Shown here in pieces: positions 42,958-51,816 of a DNA stretch of 64,000 nucleotides. The position numbers and the translations under genes are program-made. The notes beneath the pieces are model-generated. The model ran no database searches. It was not told the DNA's origin and saw only the letters and a list, made by a program, of their open reading frames with translations. The stretch covers positions 361,783 through 425,782 of the forward strand of contig NZ_JBDOQU010000002.1 of assembly GCF_039839375.1 (NCBI RefSeq), in the 5' to 3' direction. This DNA comes from JBDOQU01 sp039839375 (lineage in GTDB: Bacteria; Pseudomonadota; Alphaproteobacteria; DSM-16000; Inquilinaceae). The stretch's first letter is position 1, and every line of letters starts with the position of its first letter.

Positions 42958-43947
42958 ATGATGCGTGATATCAACATCAAGGCGACGGAGTACTTCGAAG
43001 CGGTCGCGCGGCTTGGGACGGTGACAAAAGCCGCCGAGGAACTCCGCGTATCTCCATCCGCCGTCAGCCAGCAGGTCCGCCTCCTGGAAACGCAGTTCGG
43101 AGTGAAGCTCTTTCGACGGGAGAAGAAGCGGCTCGTCTTGACGCTGGATGGCGATCGGCTGTTCCAGGCGACCACCCAAGCATTCGTCGCAATCCGGAAC
43201 GCGCGCAGCGCCATCACGCGGCATAGAGACGTTCGTAAACTTACCATACGGACCAGCCCGAGCTTCGGAGTGCGATGGCTCGGCCCGAGAATAGCCAGTT
43301 TCGCGGCTGAGAACCCTGAATGGAACATCAGAGTGGACGCCACGCCGGATTTCACTGCTTTCGACGCGGAGGCCATAGATTTTGACCTGCGGTATGGACA
43401 CGGCGGTTGGTCCGGGCTGACCGTCAATGTCGTCATGAACGATCTTGTTCTGCCGCTTTGCAGCCCGGACTACCTCGAGAAGCTGCAACAGATTTCCGAT
43501 GATCCGGTCGAGCAGTTGCGGTCGGCGCGGCTGATCGACAGCGTCAAGGCTCTGTTCCGGTGGGATCTGTGGCTCGCATCGAACAGGGTCGAACTGCCGG
43601 ATCTCACGTACCCCTTCCGTTTCGACCGCTCGTCAATGTCAATCGAGCTGGCGAAGCAGGGTGGCGGGCTCGCTCTCGACAGCGTGAACCTCTGCCTTCC
43701 CGAACTGAGGAAAGGTGAACTCGTCCCGTTCTCAACCAGGTTCGCCGTAATCGATTTTCCGGCCTACTGGTTCGTCTGCCCGCCGCAACATTTCAACCGT
43801 CGGATTATCGGGCGCTTTTCCGACTGGCTCACCACGACTGCCCTGGAACATGAGCGCGAAGCGCGCGTGCTTCTCGAAGGCTTCGGCTGCACGTTCAGGG
43901 CCGAGACCGGCTCAGGCCTGATGGATTGGCGGAACTCGTCCCCTTAG
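42958..43947 (+). CDS. LysR-type transcriptional regulator (GcvA-like)
   Basis: A 329-residue regulator with the N-terminal winged helix (YFEAVARLGTVTKAAEELRVSPSAVSQQVRLLE) and a periplasmic-binding-protein-like effector domain with DFDLRYGHGGWSGL, close to the GcvA/AmpR subgroup. It converges on the TRAP transporter gene with the two stop codons adjacent, so it is the likely regulator of the catabolic operon though not its neighbour at the promoter. Start ATG 42958; an ATG at 42961 is equivalent. Confidence 0.92.
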   Translation: MMRDINIKATEYFEAVARLGTVTKAAEELRVSPSAVSQQVRLLETQFGVKLFRREKKRLVLTLDGDRLFQATTQAFVAIRNARSAITRHRDVRKLTIRTSPSFGVRWLGPRIASFAAENPEWNIRVDATPDFTAFDAEAIDFDLRYGHGGWSGLTVNVVMNDLVLPLCSPDYLEKLQQISDDPVEQLRSARLIDSVKALFRWDLWLASNRVELPDLTYPFRFDRSSMSIELAKQGGGLALDSVNLCLPELRKGELVPFSTRFAVIDFPAYWFVCPPQHFNRRIIGRFSDWLTTTALEHEREARVLLEGFGCTFRAETGSGLMDWRNSSP

Positions 43948-45204
43948 CTAATAGATCGTCAACGCCGGAACGTATGAGATCAGGAAGAGAACCAGGAGCG
44001 CGACGAGGTAGAAGGGTGCTAGGGCCTTTACCGTTTCGCCTATGCCAACCCGTGCAATCGCCACTGAGATGAAGAGGGTCGTCCCCACAGGTGGGGTGTA
44101 GAGGCCGATCGAGAGATTAACGACCATCATCAGGCCCAACTGGACCGGATCGATGCCGATCGCCTGTCCAATGATGACGAACAGAGGCCCGAGCAACAGC
44201 ACTGCAGCCGGGAGATCGAGGAACGCTCCGATCACCAGCATGATGATGTTCAGCACCAGGATGACCATCCACGGCTCGCTGAAGGCTGATGTCATCCAAA
44301 GCGTGAGCTCCTGCGGAACCCGCTCCGCAGTTAATAGCCACTGGATGGTCGACGACGCCATGATGATGAACATCACCGCCCCGGTCATCATTGCGGTCTC
44401 GACGGACGCCGACCAGATGCCGCGCCATGTCAGGTCCCGATAGATGAGGCCGCTCACCAGGAGGGCATAGGCCACAGCCATGACGCTGACTTCGGTTGGC
44501 GTCGCAATGCCGAAGCGCAGAGTGCCGATCACGAAGACCGGCATCAGCAGTGCCGGGATCGCAGCGAATATCTGACTGCGGAAGGCGCGAAAGCCGCCGT
44601 GGAGCGGTGAGCGCGGAAGATCGCGACGACGCGCTACCCACCAGACCGCGATGAACATTCCGATGCCCAGCATAAGGCCGGGCAGAATGCCAGCCACGAA
44701 CAGATCCACGATCGAGACGTTCGATACCAGCCCGTAGAGAATCAGCGGGATCGAGGGTGGGATCAGGACCGACACGGTGGACGAGGAAGCATTGATGGCG
44801 GCAGCGAACCCGCCTGGATATCCTTCCTTCTGTTGCACCGGGATGAGCGCATTGCCGAGTGCCGAGGCGTCTGCGACCGCTGAACCGGACACGCCGCCGA
44901 ACATGATCGACCCGATGATCGACACTTGGCCGAGGCCGCCCTTGAAGTGACCGACAAGAAGGCGAGCAATGTTGATGAGGTAAACGCCGAACTTGCCCGA
45001 CATCATCAGGCTGCCCGCAAGGATGAAGAACGGGATCGCGAGCATCGGAAAGCTCTGGGTCGGTGTGTAGAGGCGCTGGGCAATCACCGCCATCGGCTTG
45101 CCGTCAAGCCAGAGCGCGACCGCAACACCACCGAGCATCGCATGTGCGACGGGAACCGCGATGGCAAGAAGCAGGAAGAATACCCAGACCATGATCAAGG
45201 TCAT
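43948..45204 (-). CDS. dctM: TRAP transporter large permease DctM
   Basis: Twelve-helix ion-coupled permease subunit of 418 residues. Features typical of DctM include SFPMLAIPFFILAGSLM, the GSIMFGGVSGSAVADASALG segment and the C-terminal LSIGLYTPPVGTTLF. It is the last gene of the operon, 13 bases after DctQ, and ends next to the LysR stop codon. Confidence 0.95.
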   Translation of the reverse strand: MTLIMVWVFFLLLAIAVPVAHAMLGGVAVALWLDGKPMAVIAQRLYTPTQSFPMLAIPFFILAGSLMMSGKFGVYLINIARLLVGHFKGGLGQVSIIGSIMFGGVSGSAVADASALGNALIPVQQKEGYPGGFAAAINASSSTVSVLIPPSIPLILYGLVSNVSIVDLFVAGILPGLMLGIGMFIAVWWVARRRDLPRSPLHGGFRAFRSQIFAAIPALLMPVFVIGTLRFGIATPTEVSVMAVAYALLVSGLIYRDLTWRGIWSASVETAMMTGAVMFIIMASSTIQWLLTAERVPQELTLWMTSAFSEPWMVILVLNIIMLVIGAFLDLPAAVLLLGPLFVIIGQAIGIDPVQLGLMMVVNLSIGLYTPPVGTTLFISVAIARVGIGETVKALAPFYLVALLVLFLISYVPALTIY

Positions 45205-45217
45205 GACACGGTCCTTT

Positions 45218-45790
45218 TCAACTCAGGCTCGCATGACTTGGATCGTCGTCGCCGATGTTCCCGCCAGAGAGCAGGATCAAAATATCCGCGATGGCGATGA
45301 GCGCCATTCCGGCAAAGGCATAGATCAGGCTCGCATAGCCCCAGATCTGCTTGATGCCCAGCGTAGAGAGGTTTTGGAACTGCGCCGCCTTGAGGATCGG
45401 CTGACTGGACCACAGCACGCTGATGCAGATCGCCAGTATTGCGAGTTCGATCACGAGCAGAAGGCGCAGACGGGCCCGCTCACGGAGAAAGTTCGGAAGC
45501 AAATTGATGGCGATGTTTCGACCTCTGGCCGCGGCGATGACGATGCCGCCACCGACCAGCCAGGGAAGCAGAAGAGCGTGAATCTCGTAGGCCCAGGTGA
45601 TACCCGCGCCGAAGGCGTAGCGCAAAATCACGTTGAGCAGGAGCGCCACGAACATGAAGCCAAGGCACAGCACGGCGACGCAGCGCCCGCTCCAGTCGAG
45701 AAGCGTTACTAGTCCGACGACCCAGCGGAGTAAGGGGCGCTCACGCCCCTTACCGCCATCGGTCCGGGATGCCGGGCTCCCGATCGCCAC
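45218..45790 (-). CDS. dctQ: TRAP transporter small permease DctQ
   Basis: A 190-residue protein with four membrane helices and the DctQ region ALLLNVILRYAFGAGITWAYE, with LLPWLVGGGIVIAAARGRNIAI. The start is a GTG at 45790 that shares a base with the TAG of dctP, so it is translationally coupled. It completes the transporter with dctP and dctM. Confidence 0.92.
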   Translation of the reverse strand: MAIGSPASRTDGGKGRERPLLRWVVGLVTLLDWSGRCVAVLCLGFMFVALLLNVILRYAFGAGITWAYEIHALLLPWLVGGGIVIAAARGRNIAINLLPNFLRERARLRLLLVIELAILAICISVLWSSQPILKAAQFQNLSTLGIKQIWGYASLIYAFAGMALIAIADILILLSGGNIGDDDPSHASLS

Positions 45791-46755
45791 TACTGACCTA
45801 CGGCTGACTGCAGCGCTTCGACCAGTTCTGGATACTCGGCCGAATACTTCTCATAGACCGACGCCGTCGCCTCGACATAAGCCTGATGGTCGGCCGCAGT
45901 GAAAGTCACGCCCTCAGCTTCCATTGTGGGGCGCAGGCTATCGTTGGCTTCGAGCGACATCTCCCTCTGAAGCTTGCCAGCCTCGGCGGTGGCCTCGAGC
46001 GCGCAATTCTGCGTCTCTTCATCCAGCCCCGACCACCAGGCCAGCCCGGCGACGACCGGCGTACTCTCGTACTTATGGCCGGTAAGGGTGATGAAGGGCG
46101 TGATCTCGTGGATCTTCGACGTGTAGATGTTGATCAGCGGATTCTCCTGACCATCGAACACGCCAGATTGCAGGGCAGTCGGCAGTTCAGAGAAGGCGAG
46201 CGGAGCCGGAGAAGCGCCGAGCGCCTGAAAGATGTCGATGGTCATCTGGTCGGGCGGTGTGCGGATCTTCATGCCGGAGATGTCGGACGGCGACGGCACC
46301 GCCTTCGATACGTGGCTGACGTGGCGGATGCCGTTGTCCCAGAATCCTAGGATCTTCAGCCCCGCCTGCTGGGCGTGTTCATCCAGCATGTCGCCGATCT
46401 CTCCGTCGAGTACCTCCCAAGCCGTTGTCTGTTCCTCGAAGAGGAAGGGCAGTCCGATCAGGCCGATCTCCGGCACGATCTGCGACATGGCGCCTTGACT
46501 GTTAGCGGTGACCTGGATGACTCCCGCAGCCACTGAGGTCAGCATCTCAACGTCGTCACCCATCGTCGCCGAAGGTGCGACGTTAACGGTCTGCTCGCCA
46601 CCAGTGCATGCGGTGAACAATTCCGCCCATTCTTCGGCGGCGACATAGCGCGGATTACCGGGGTTCTCACCGTGTGCGAAGATGATCTCTTGGGCCTGGG
46701 CACCGCCGCTCGCGATCACTGTGGTGGCCAGTAGGGCCAACAGTTTGTGTCCCAT
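45790..46755 (-). CDS. dctP: TRAP transporter substrate-binding protein DctP
   Basis: Periplasmic solute-binding protein of 321 residues. Signal peptide of about 22 residues, then the DctP pattern IIFAHGENPGNPRYVAAEEWAE, a binding helix region GLPFLFEEQTTAWEVLDGE, and MKIRTPPDQMTIDIFQALGASPAPLAFSELPTALQSGVFDGQENP with the conserved Arg that binds a carboxylate of the ligand. The ligand is therefore probably an acid, exact identity unknown. Confidence 0.94.
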   Translation of the reverse strand: MGHKLLALLATTVIASGGAQAQEIIFAHGENPGNPRYVAAEEWAELFTACTGGEQTVNVAPSATMGDDVEMLTSVAAGVIQVTANSQGAMSQIVPEIGLIGLPFLFEEQTTAWEVLDGEIGDMLDEHAQQAGLKILGFWDNGIRHVSHVSKAVPSPSDISGMKIRTPPDQMTIDIFQALGASPAPLAFSELPTALQSGVFDGQENPLINIYTSKIHEITPFITLTGHKYESTPVVAGLAWWSGLDEETQNCALEATAEAGKLQREMSLEANDSLRPTMEAEGVTFTAADHQAYVEATASVYEKYSAEYPELVEALQSAVGQ

Positions 46756-46826
46756 GTTCTCCTCCTCCTTGGTTAAGTTTATGGTTGATTGTCGGGCGCG
46801 CCGTTTATTCCTCCGGCGTCACCAAC

Positions 46827-47579
46827 TCAGTGAATAAGCGAGCCTCCATTCACGTCGACCTCGGTGCCGGTGCAATAGGCCGACAGATCGGAGGCAAGGA
46901 ACAGGGCGCACCCAGCGACGTCTGACGCTTCACCAGCACGGCCCATCGGGATGCCATCAAGGATCGCCTTGTTCATCTGAGGCGTGAGTTTTCCTGCCGT
47001 GATGTCGGTGGCGATGAAACCCGGGCAGATCGCGTTGACGCGCACGTTGTCGGGCGCGAGTTCGCGGGCCATGGCCTTGGTAAGGCCAAGAATACCCGCC
47101 TTGGCTGCGGAGTAGTGTGGACCGCCGAAAATGCCACCGCCCCGCTGCGCAGACACCGAGCTCAGGTTGACGATGCTGCCGAAGCCCCGGGCGCGCATGC
47201 CGGGAATGACCGCCTGGCTCATATAGAGAGTGCCGCGGAGGTTGACGTCGAGGACTGCCTCGTAATTCTCGGGCGCGATATCCATGATCTTGAGCGGCTG
47301 GGTGATACCGGCGTTGTTGACCAGCACGTCGATCCGATCCCAGCGGTCCAAGAGTGCGGCCACCGCTGCTTCGCATGCGCCCTTGTCAATCACATCGCAT
47401 GCAAGGCCGAGATTCTGAGGTCCGAGATCAGCCGCTGCAGCTCTAGCGGCTTCCGCGTCCAGATCGAGAATGGCAACCGTCGCCCCGTGCTCGGCGAAAA
47501 GCCTCGCCGTCCCCTTGCCCAGCCCCCGGGGCGAAGCCGCGCCGGTCACGATTGCGAACCTGCCGTCCAATAGGCCCAT
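46827..47579 (-). CDS. Short-chain dehydrogenase/reductase
   Basis: Classical SDR of 250 residues: TGAASPRGLG cofactor motif, NNAG, catalytic Ser in NLSSVSAQ and YSAAK with the Tyr and Lys, and the PG motif ICPGFIATDI. An Asp after the second strand (LDLD) favours NAD. It lies between the split transketolase and the TRAP genes, so it probably oxidises the imported sugar or acid. Start ATG 47579 has GGAGG upstream; an ATG at 47600 is possible. Confidence 0.92.
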   Translation of the reverse strand: MGLLDGRFAIVTGAASPRGLGKGTARLFAEHGATVAILDLDAEAARAAAADLGPQNLGLACDVIDKGACEAAVAALLDRWDRIDVLVNNAGITQPLKIMDIAPENYEAVLDVNLRGTLYMSQAVIPGMRARGFGSIVNLSSVSAQRGGGIFGGPHYSAAKAGILGLTKAMARELAPDNVRVNAICPGFIATDITAGKLTPQMNKAILDGIPMGRAGEASDVAGCALFLASDLSAYCTGTEVDVNGGSLIH

Positions 47580-47637
47580 CAGCCTGTTTCCTCCCACCAT
47601 GCTCAGTCGCGGCTGTATTGCGGAGCCGTCGGCCGCC

Positions 47638-48678
47638 TTAGAGCCAACCTTTAATCTGTTCGGCGACCTTTCCGACCGAGATCCCGTACATGTCGTGCAG
47701 CGTCGGCAGGGCGCCCGCCTCGAGAAACTCGTCTGGAAGCCCGATCATGCGGAAAGTCGGCGTTACTCCGGCACGCAGGAGCGTTCCGGCAACGGCTTCA
47801 CCAAGACCGCCGACGATCGTATGATTTTCTGCCGTCACGACGAGCCGACCGCCGACACCGGCTTCGGCCAGAATGGTTTCCGTATCCAGGGGCTTGATCG
47901 TTGGCGCATGCAGGACCGCGACATCGATTCCGTCCTTCGCCAACAATTCGGCAGCGTCGAGCGCGCGCATCGTCATAAAGCCAGACGAGATGACGAGGAC
48001 GTCCTTTCCGCCCCGGATCATCTGGGCCTTGCCCAGCTTGAACTGATAGTCAGGCCGGTAGCGCGTCAGAACTGAAGGCACCTTGCCGCGCAGCAGTCTC
48101 GAATACACCGGACCGGGGTGCGCCGCGATCACCGGCACCATCTGCGCGATGTCGACAGCGTCGCAGGGATCGATGATCGTCATGTTCGGCAGTCCACGAA
48201 AGATCGCCAGATCCTCCGTGGCCTGATGGCTCGGGCCGTAGCCCGTCGTCAAGCCCGGCAGGGCGCAGACGATCTTCACAGGAAGATTTTCCTCCGCGAT
48301 TGCCATGGCGATGAAGTCGTAGGCCCGGCGCGAGGCGAAGACGGCGTAGGTCGTCGCGAAGGGAATGCACCCTTCCCGCGCGAGACCGGCCGCGGCGGAG
48401 ATGAGCACCTGTTCGGCCATGCCCATCTGATAGAACCGATCCGGCAGCGCATTCGCGAAGACGTGCAGGTCGGTGTATTTGGTGAGGTCCGCCGAAAGAC
48501 CGACGATGCGATCATCCTTCCTTGCCAGATCGACCAGCGCATGACCGAAGGGCGCCGCGACGGTGTCGTAGCCCTCCGCAGCCAGCGAGGCGATCATGGC
48601 CGAGGTCATCAGCCGCTTGCCGTCCTTCCTGGGTACGGGCCGCGGTTCATACTTGCGGACCATCGACGCTAAGGTCAT
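47638..48678 (-). CDS. Transketolase, C-terminal subunit
   Basis: A 346-residue protein carrying the pyrimidine-binding and C-terminal domains of transketolase, with RIVGLSADLTKYT, FYQMGMAEQVLISAAAGLAREG (catalytic Glu region) and PFATTYAVFASRRAYD. Thiamine diphosphate would bind at the interface with the N-terminal subunit encoded just upstream. Its ATG overlaps the TGA of that gene. The pair transfers two-carbon ketol units. Confidence 0.92.
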   Translation of the reverse strand: MTLASMVRKYEPRPVPRKDGKRLMTSAMIASLAAEGYDTVAAPFGHALVDLARKDDRIVGLSADLTKYTDLHVFANALPDRFYQMGMAEQVLISAAAGLAREGCIPFATTYAVFASRRAYDFIAMAIAEENLPVKIVCALPGLTTGYGPSHQATEDLAIFRGLPNMTIIDPCDAVDIAQMVPVIAAHPGPVYSRLLRGKVPSVLTRYRPDYQFKLGKAQMIRGGKDVLVISSGFMTMRALDAAELLAKDGIDVAVLHAPTIKPLDTETILAEAGVGGRLVVTAENHTIVGGLGEAVAGTLLRAGVTPTFRMIGLPDEFLEAGALPTLHDMYGISVGKVAEQIKGWL

Positions 48679-49529
48679 TGCGGCTTTCCTTCTTCCAGAA
48701 CCGCCAGCGCCTTGCCCCATTCATCGGCTTCAACGCGCACGAAATGGGTGATCTCCCGGCTCTCGAGGAACGGCACGCCCTTGCACATCCTGGTGTCGAA
48801 AATGATGATGCGGGGTTTGGCTTCGCTGGCCGCGCGGGCGGCGTCAAAGGCCGTGACCACGGCGTCCAGATCATTACCGTTCACGCGCTGACAATGCCAA
48901 CCAAAGGCCTCCCACTTTGCTTCCAGAGGTTCTGAGCAAAGCATCTCGGTCGACTTGCCGTCGGCCTGCTGATTGTTGAAGTCGACGAGGCAGATCAGGT
49001 TGTCGAGCTTGTGGTGCGCGCCCGACATCGCCGCCTCCCAGGTGGAGCCTTCACCGAGTTCGCCGTCCGACATCAGATTGTAGACGAAGGCTGGATTCTT
49101 CTTGCGCTTCAGTCCCAGCGCCATTCCAACGGCAATGCCGAGCCCATGCCCGAGGGAGCCGCCGGTGATTTCCATGCCAGGCGTGTACGATGCCATTCCC
49201 GACATCGGCATGCGGCTGTCGTCCATGCCGTAGGTTTCGAGTTCCTCCTCAGGCAGGACGCCCGCTTCCATCAACACCGCGTAGAGCGCGATGGCGTAGT
49301 GGCCGATCGAGAGCAGAAAGCGGTCGCGCGCCTCCCATTCGGGATCCTCGTGGCGGTATTCGAGAGCGTGGAAGTACGAGGCCGCCAGGACGTCCGCAAT
49401 GCCGAGCGCCTGGCCGATGTATCCCTGTCCTTGAACCTCGCCCATCAGAAGCGCCTTGCGCCGTATGTTCCAGGCGCGCAGTTCCAGGGAGACATTAGAT
49501 GTCGCACTGGGGCGACGCGTTGCGACCAT
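48675..49529 (-). CDS. Transketolase, N-terminal subunit
   Basis: A 284-residue protein with the thiamine diphosphate-binding domain: the HYAIALYAVL and GSLGHGLGIAVGMALG segments, and the cofactor motif SDGELGEGSTWEA with a following NN. GGAGG precedes ATG 49529. It is the first gene of the catabolic operon (transketolase halves, SDR, TRAP transporter). Confidence 0.93.
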   Translation of the reverse strand: MVATRRPSATSNVSLELRAWNIRRKALLMGEVQGQGYIGQALGIADVLAASYFHALEYRHEDPEWEARDRFLLSIGHYAIALYAVLMEAGVLPEEELETYGMDDSRMPMSGMASYTPGMEITGGSLGHGLGIAVGMALGLKRKKNPAFVYNLMSDGELGEGSTWEAAMSGAHHKLDNLICLVDFNNQQADGKSTEMLCSEPLEAKWEAFGWHCQRVNGNDLDAVVTAFDAARAASEAKPRIIIFDTRMCKGVPFLESREITHFVRVEADEWGKALAVLEEGKPQ

Positions 49530-49639
49530 GATTTCCTCCCGCGGCACTCAGCCGTTTATGCTGAGTAACATCAGTCGGAACAGAGGTCATTTATGAAATA
49601 TTCATAACTTTGTTAGATTTTCTTCATAATTTGACGAAC

Positions 49640-49740
49640 TGCGAACGGATTCTCCTAGCCCAGTGGAGAGCGCAAGGCTCTTCGGCCTGTGAGCGGCAAA
49701 GGTCCATCGATCATCAAGTGAGCGATCACGAACAAGCCTG
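49640..49740 (-). pseudogene. Degraded fragment of an AAA gene 3' end, homologous to 35871-37463
   Basis: Bases 49685-49733 match 35982-36029 (the C-terminal part of the AAA gene) with a few substitutions and one single-base insertion. Read on the minus strand they give RDRSLDDRW in one frame and PLTG in another, matching RDRSLDDRWALPLTG of the ATPase. No intact gene remains. Both copies lie on the same strand. Confidence 0.7.
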
Positions 49741-49759
49741 TCGACGGACGGTCGACAGG
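49737..49759. repeat. Perfect 9-bp inverted repeat (possible terminator)
   Basis: CCTGTCGAC-N5-GTCGACAGG forms a stable hairpin downstream of the PadR gene. No T-run follows, so termination is uncertain. It lies at the boundary between the catabolic cluster and the core chromosome. Confidence 0.6.
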
Positions 49760-49781
49760 CCCGTCCTAAGCACAGATGCTC

Positions 49782-50378
49782 TCAGGAGCCCACGACCTCC
49801 TGCGTCGCGCGCTCCAGCGCCTTCCGCACGCGTTCGGTTTCCGCCTCGTTCCAGCCGGCGCTGTGGAAGCGGAGCGCAGCCTTCAGCGTGTGCATGGCTT
49901 GGCGGACGGTTTCGGGCACGGCCTGGCCGGTCATGGCCTGGGCGGCCAGGTTCATCCGTTCCATCACCCCGTCGACGGCCGCCTGGTTCTCCGCCAGGAA
50001 GGCGCGGCCCTCGTCGGTGATCTCGAACAGCCTCTTGGCCCCTTCCGAGGCGGTCGCGCGGACATAGCCCAGTTCCTCCTGCAGGGTCAGGGTCGGGTAG
50101 ACCGATCCAGGGCTGGGCGAATAGCCGCCGCCGAACCGCTGCTCGATCTCCTTGATCAGCTCATAGCCATGGCGCGGCTGTTCCGCGATCAGGGCCAGAA
50201 GAACAAGCCGAAGATCGCCGGGACCGAAGACCCTGCCGCCGCCGCCCCATCGGCCGAATCCGCCGGAGCGTCCACCATGGCGATGACTCCCTTGACGATG
50301 ATCCGGCCCGCCATGGCGTTTGCCGGCCATCGCGTGCGCCCACATCCCTCGGTGATGACATCCATGATTCATATGCAT
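49782..50378 (-). CDS. PadR-family transcriptional regulator with His-rich N-terminus
   Basis: A 198-residue protein. The first 45 residues are rich in His, Gly and Arg (several HxxxH patterns) and may bind metal. Then comes the PadR winged helix: LRLVLLALIAEQPRHGYELIKEIE with YSPSPGSVYPTLTLQEELGY, followed by a C-terminal helical dimerisation region. AGGAG precedes ATG 50378. The palindrome just upstream is its probable operator. Confidence 0.9.
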   Translation of the reverse strand: MHMNHGCHHRGMWAHAMAGKRHGGPDHRQGSHRHGGRSGGFGRWGGGGRVFGPGDLRLVLLALIAEQPRHGYELIKEIEQRFGGGYSPSPGSVYPTLTLQEELGYVRATASEGAKRLFEITDEGRAFLAENQAAVDGVMERMNLAAQAMTGQAVPETVRQAMHTLKAALRFHSAGWNEAETERVRKALERATQEVVGS

Positions 50379-50405
50379 ATTGCGTCTCCTATTTTTGACT
50401 GACTC

Positions 50406-50421
50406 AAACGATATATCGTTT
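50406..50421. promoter_or_regulatory. Palindromic PadR operator
   Basis: AAACGATATATCGTTT is a perfect 16-base palindrome 28 bases upstream of the PadR start. Palindromes of this kind in front of a padR gene are usual autoregulatory sites. Confidence 0.75.
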
Positions 50422-50587
50422 TAATCGGTCTTTCAAGTGATGTACCGGCGGCCATTCCCGCGCAGCCGGAGATTCCCCAGTTTTGACGCGACTGCGAAGG
50501 GCGCGTTGGGGTAAAAGACCGCTCCGGTGCCTGAAGCCGTTCCCCTCCCCCATCCAATCGCCTCCCCTCATCTCGCGAAGCCACGGC

Positions 50588-51388
50588 ATGCCCGACATTC
50601 TCATCGCGCTCTTTCTCGGCCTCGTCGAAGGGCTGACGGAGTTCATTCCCGTCTCCTCGACCGGCCATCTGCTGCTGATCGGGCATTTCCTGGGGTTCGA
50701 GACCACCGGCAACACGTTCGAGGTGCTGATCCAGCTCGGCGCCATCATCGCGATCCTGTCGGTCTATTCGGCCAAGCTCTGGCAGTTGGCGGTCGATCTG
50801 CCGCGCGATGCGAAGGCGCGGCACTTCGTGCTGGGCGTCCTCGTCGCCTTCCTGCCGGCGATGGTCATCGGCGCGCTGGCGCATGATTTCATCAAGACCG
50901 TCCTGTTCGAGACGCCGGCCCTCATCTGCGCCATGCTGATCCTCGGCGGCGTCGCGCTGCTGGCGATCGACCGCCGGACCGTCGAGCCGCGCTATCGCGA
51001 CATCACGGACTACCCGCTCTCGCTCTGCCTGAAGATCGGCTTCTTCCAGTGCCTGGCGATGGTGCCGGGAGTCTCCCGCTCCGGCGCGACCATCGCGGGC
51101 GCGCTGCTGATGGGGACGGACAAGCGGTCGGCGGCGGAATTCTCATTCTTCCTCGCCATGCCGACCATGGCCGGGGCGTTCGCCTACGACCTGTTCAAGA
51201 ACCGCGACATACTCGGTTCCGACGATCTGATCCTGATAGGCGTCGGCTTCGTGGCGGCGCTTATCGCCGGCATCGTCGTCGTCCGGTCGCTGCTGGACAT
51301 CGTGTCGCGCTACGGCTTCTCACCCTTCGCCTGGTGGCGGATCGTGGTGGGAACGCTGGGCCTTCTCGGCCTCTGGCTGCTGGGATAG
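50588..51388 (+). CDS. uppP: Undecaprenyl-diphosphatase UppP (BacA)
   Basis: Inner-membrane phosphatase of 266 residues that recycles undecaprenyl diphosphate for cell-wall synthesis. Family motifs are visible: GLVEGLTEFIPVSSTGHL with the catalytic Glu, and PGVSRSGATIAGALLMG with the phosphate-binding Arg. The ATG at 50588 begins the conserved protein; upstream codons in frame are non-conserved. It ends four bases from the stop of the opposite gene. Confidence 0.96.
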   Translation: MPDILIALFLGLVEGLTEFIPVSSTGHLLLIGHFLGFETTGNTFEVLIQLGAIIAILSVYSAKLWQLAVDLPRDAKARHFVLGVLVAFLPAMVIGALAHDFIKTVLFETPALICAMLILGGVALLAIDRRTVEPRYRDITDYPLSLCLKIGFFQCLAMVPGVSRSGATIAGALLMGTDKRSAAEFSFFLAMPTMAGAFAYDLFKNRDILGSDDLILIGVGFVAALIAGIVVVRSLLDIVSRYGFSPFAWWRIVVGTLGLLGLWLLG

Positions 51389-51392
51389 AAGC

Positions 51393-51815
51393 TCAGGGCT
51401 CGGTATAGCCCATCACGCGCAACTCCAGCTCATATTGGCGGGGATCGCGGTCGAAGAAGAGCCCGCCACGGTTCAGGGAGCGGCCGGGGATATAGTCGAA
51501 GGTGATCTCGCCGGTCGCGATCGTCTCCTCGCCATCCTTCAGCTCCGCGCTCACCATGACGGCCGCCGCCGTGGTAGGCGCCCGGTTCCGGGCGACAATT
51601 TCCGCCACGAAGCCGCCCTCGACCTCCGTCACCATCTCCAGCTCCGCCGTCACATCGGGCGGAACCTGACCCGGCTTCTGGAACGCCTCCCAAAAGAGGA
51701 AGCCGACCAGCGCCAGCGTGAGCGCCAGCCCGACGCCGGCCGCAAACCATTCGAGAGCAGGCTTCACCTTGCCGTGGCTGGAATCCCGCTTCTCCATCTT
51801 CGATGCTCCGGCCAT
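51393..51815 (-). CDS. Single-pass membrane protein, TIGR02588-like
   Basis: A 140-residue protein with one membrane helix (about 23-45) and a periplasmic domain of strand character with the ending GRSLNRGGLFFDRDP. It starts one base after the stop of the TIGR02587-like gene; the two families are characteristically adjacent. Function unknown. Confidence 0.8.
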   Translation of the reverse strand: MAGASKMEKRDSSHGKVKPALEWFAAGVGLALTLALVGFLFWEAFQKPGQVPPDVTAELEMVTEVEGGFVAEIVARNRAPTTAAAVMVSAELKDGEETIATGEITFDYIPGRSLNRGGLFFDRDPRQYELELRVMGYTEP

Positions 51816-51816
51816 C

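Noticed and set aside
49737..49759. The 9-bp hairpin as a definite rho-independent terminator.
   Set aside because: No run of T follows on either strand, so it is listed only as an inverted repeat.
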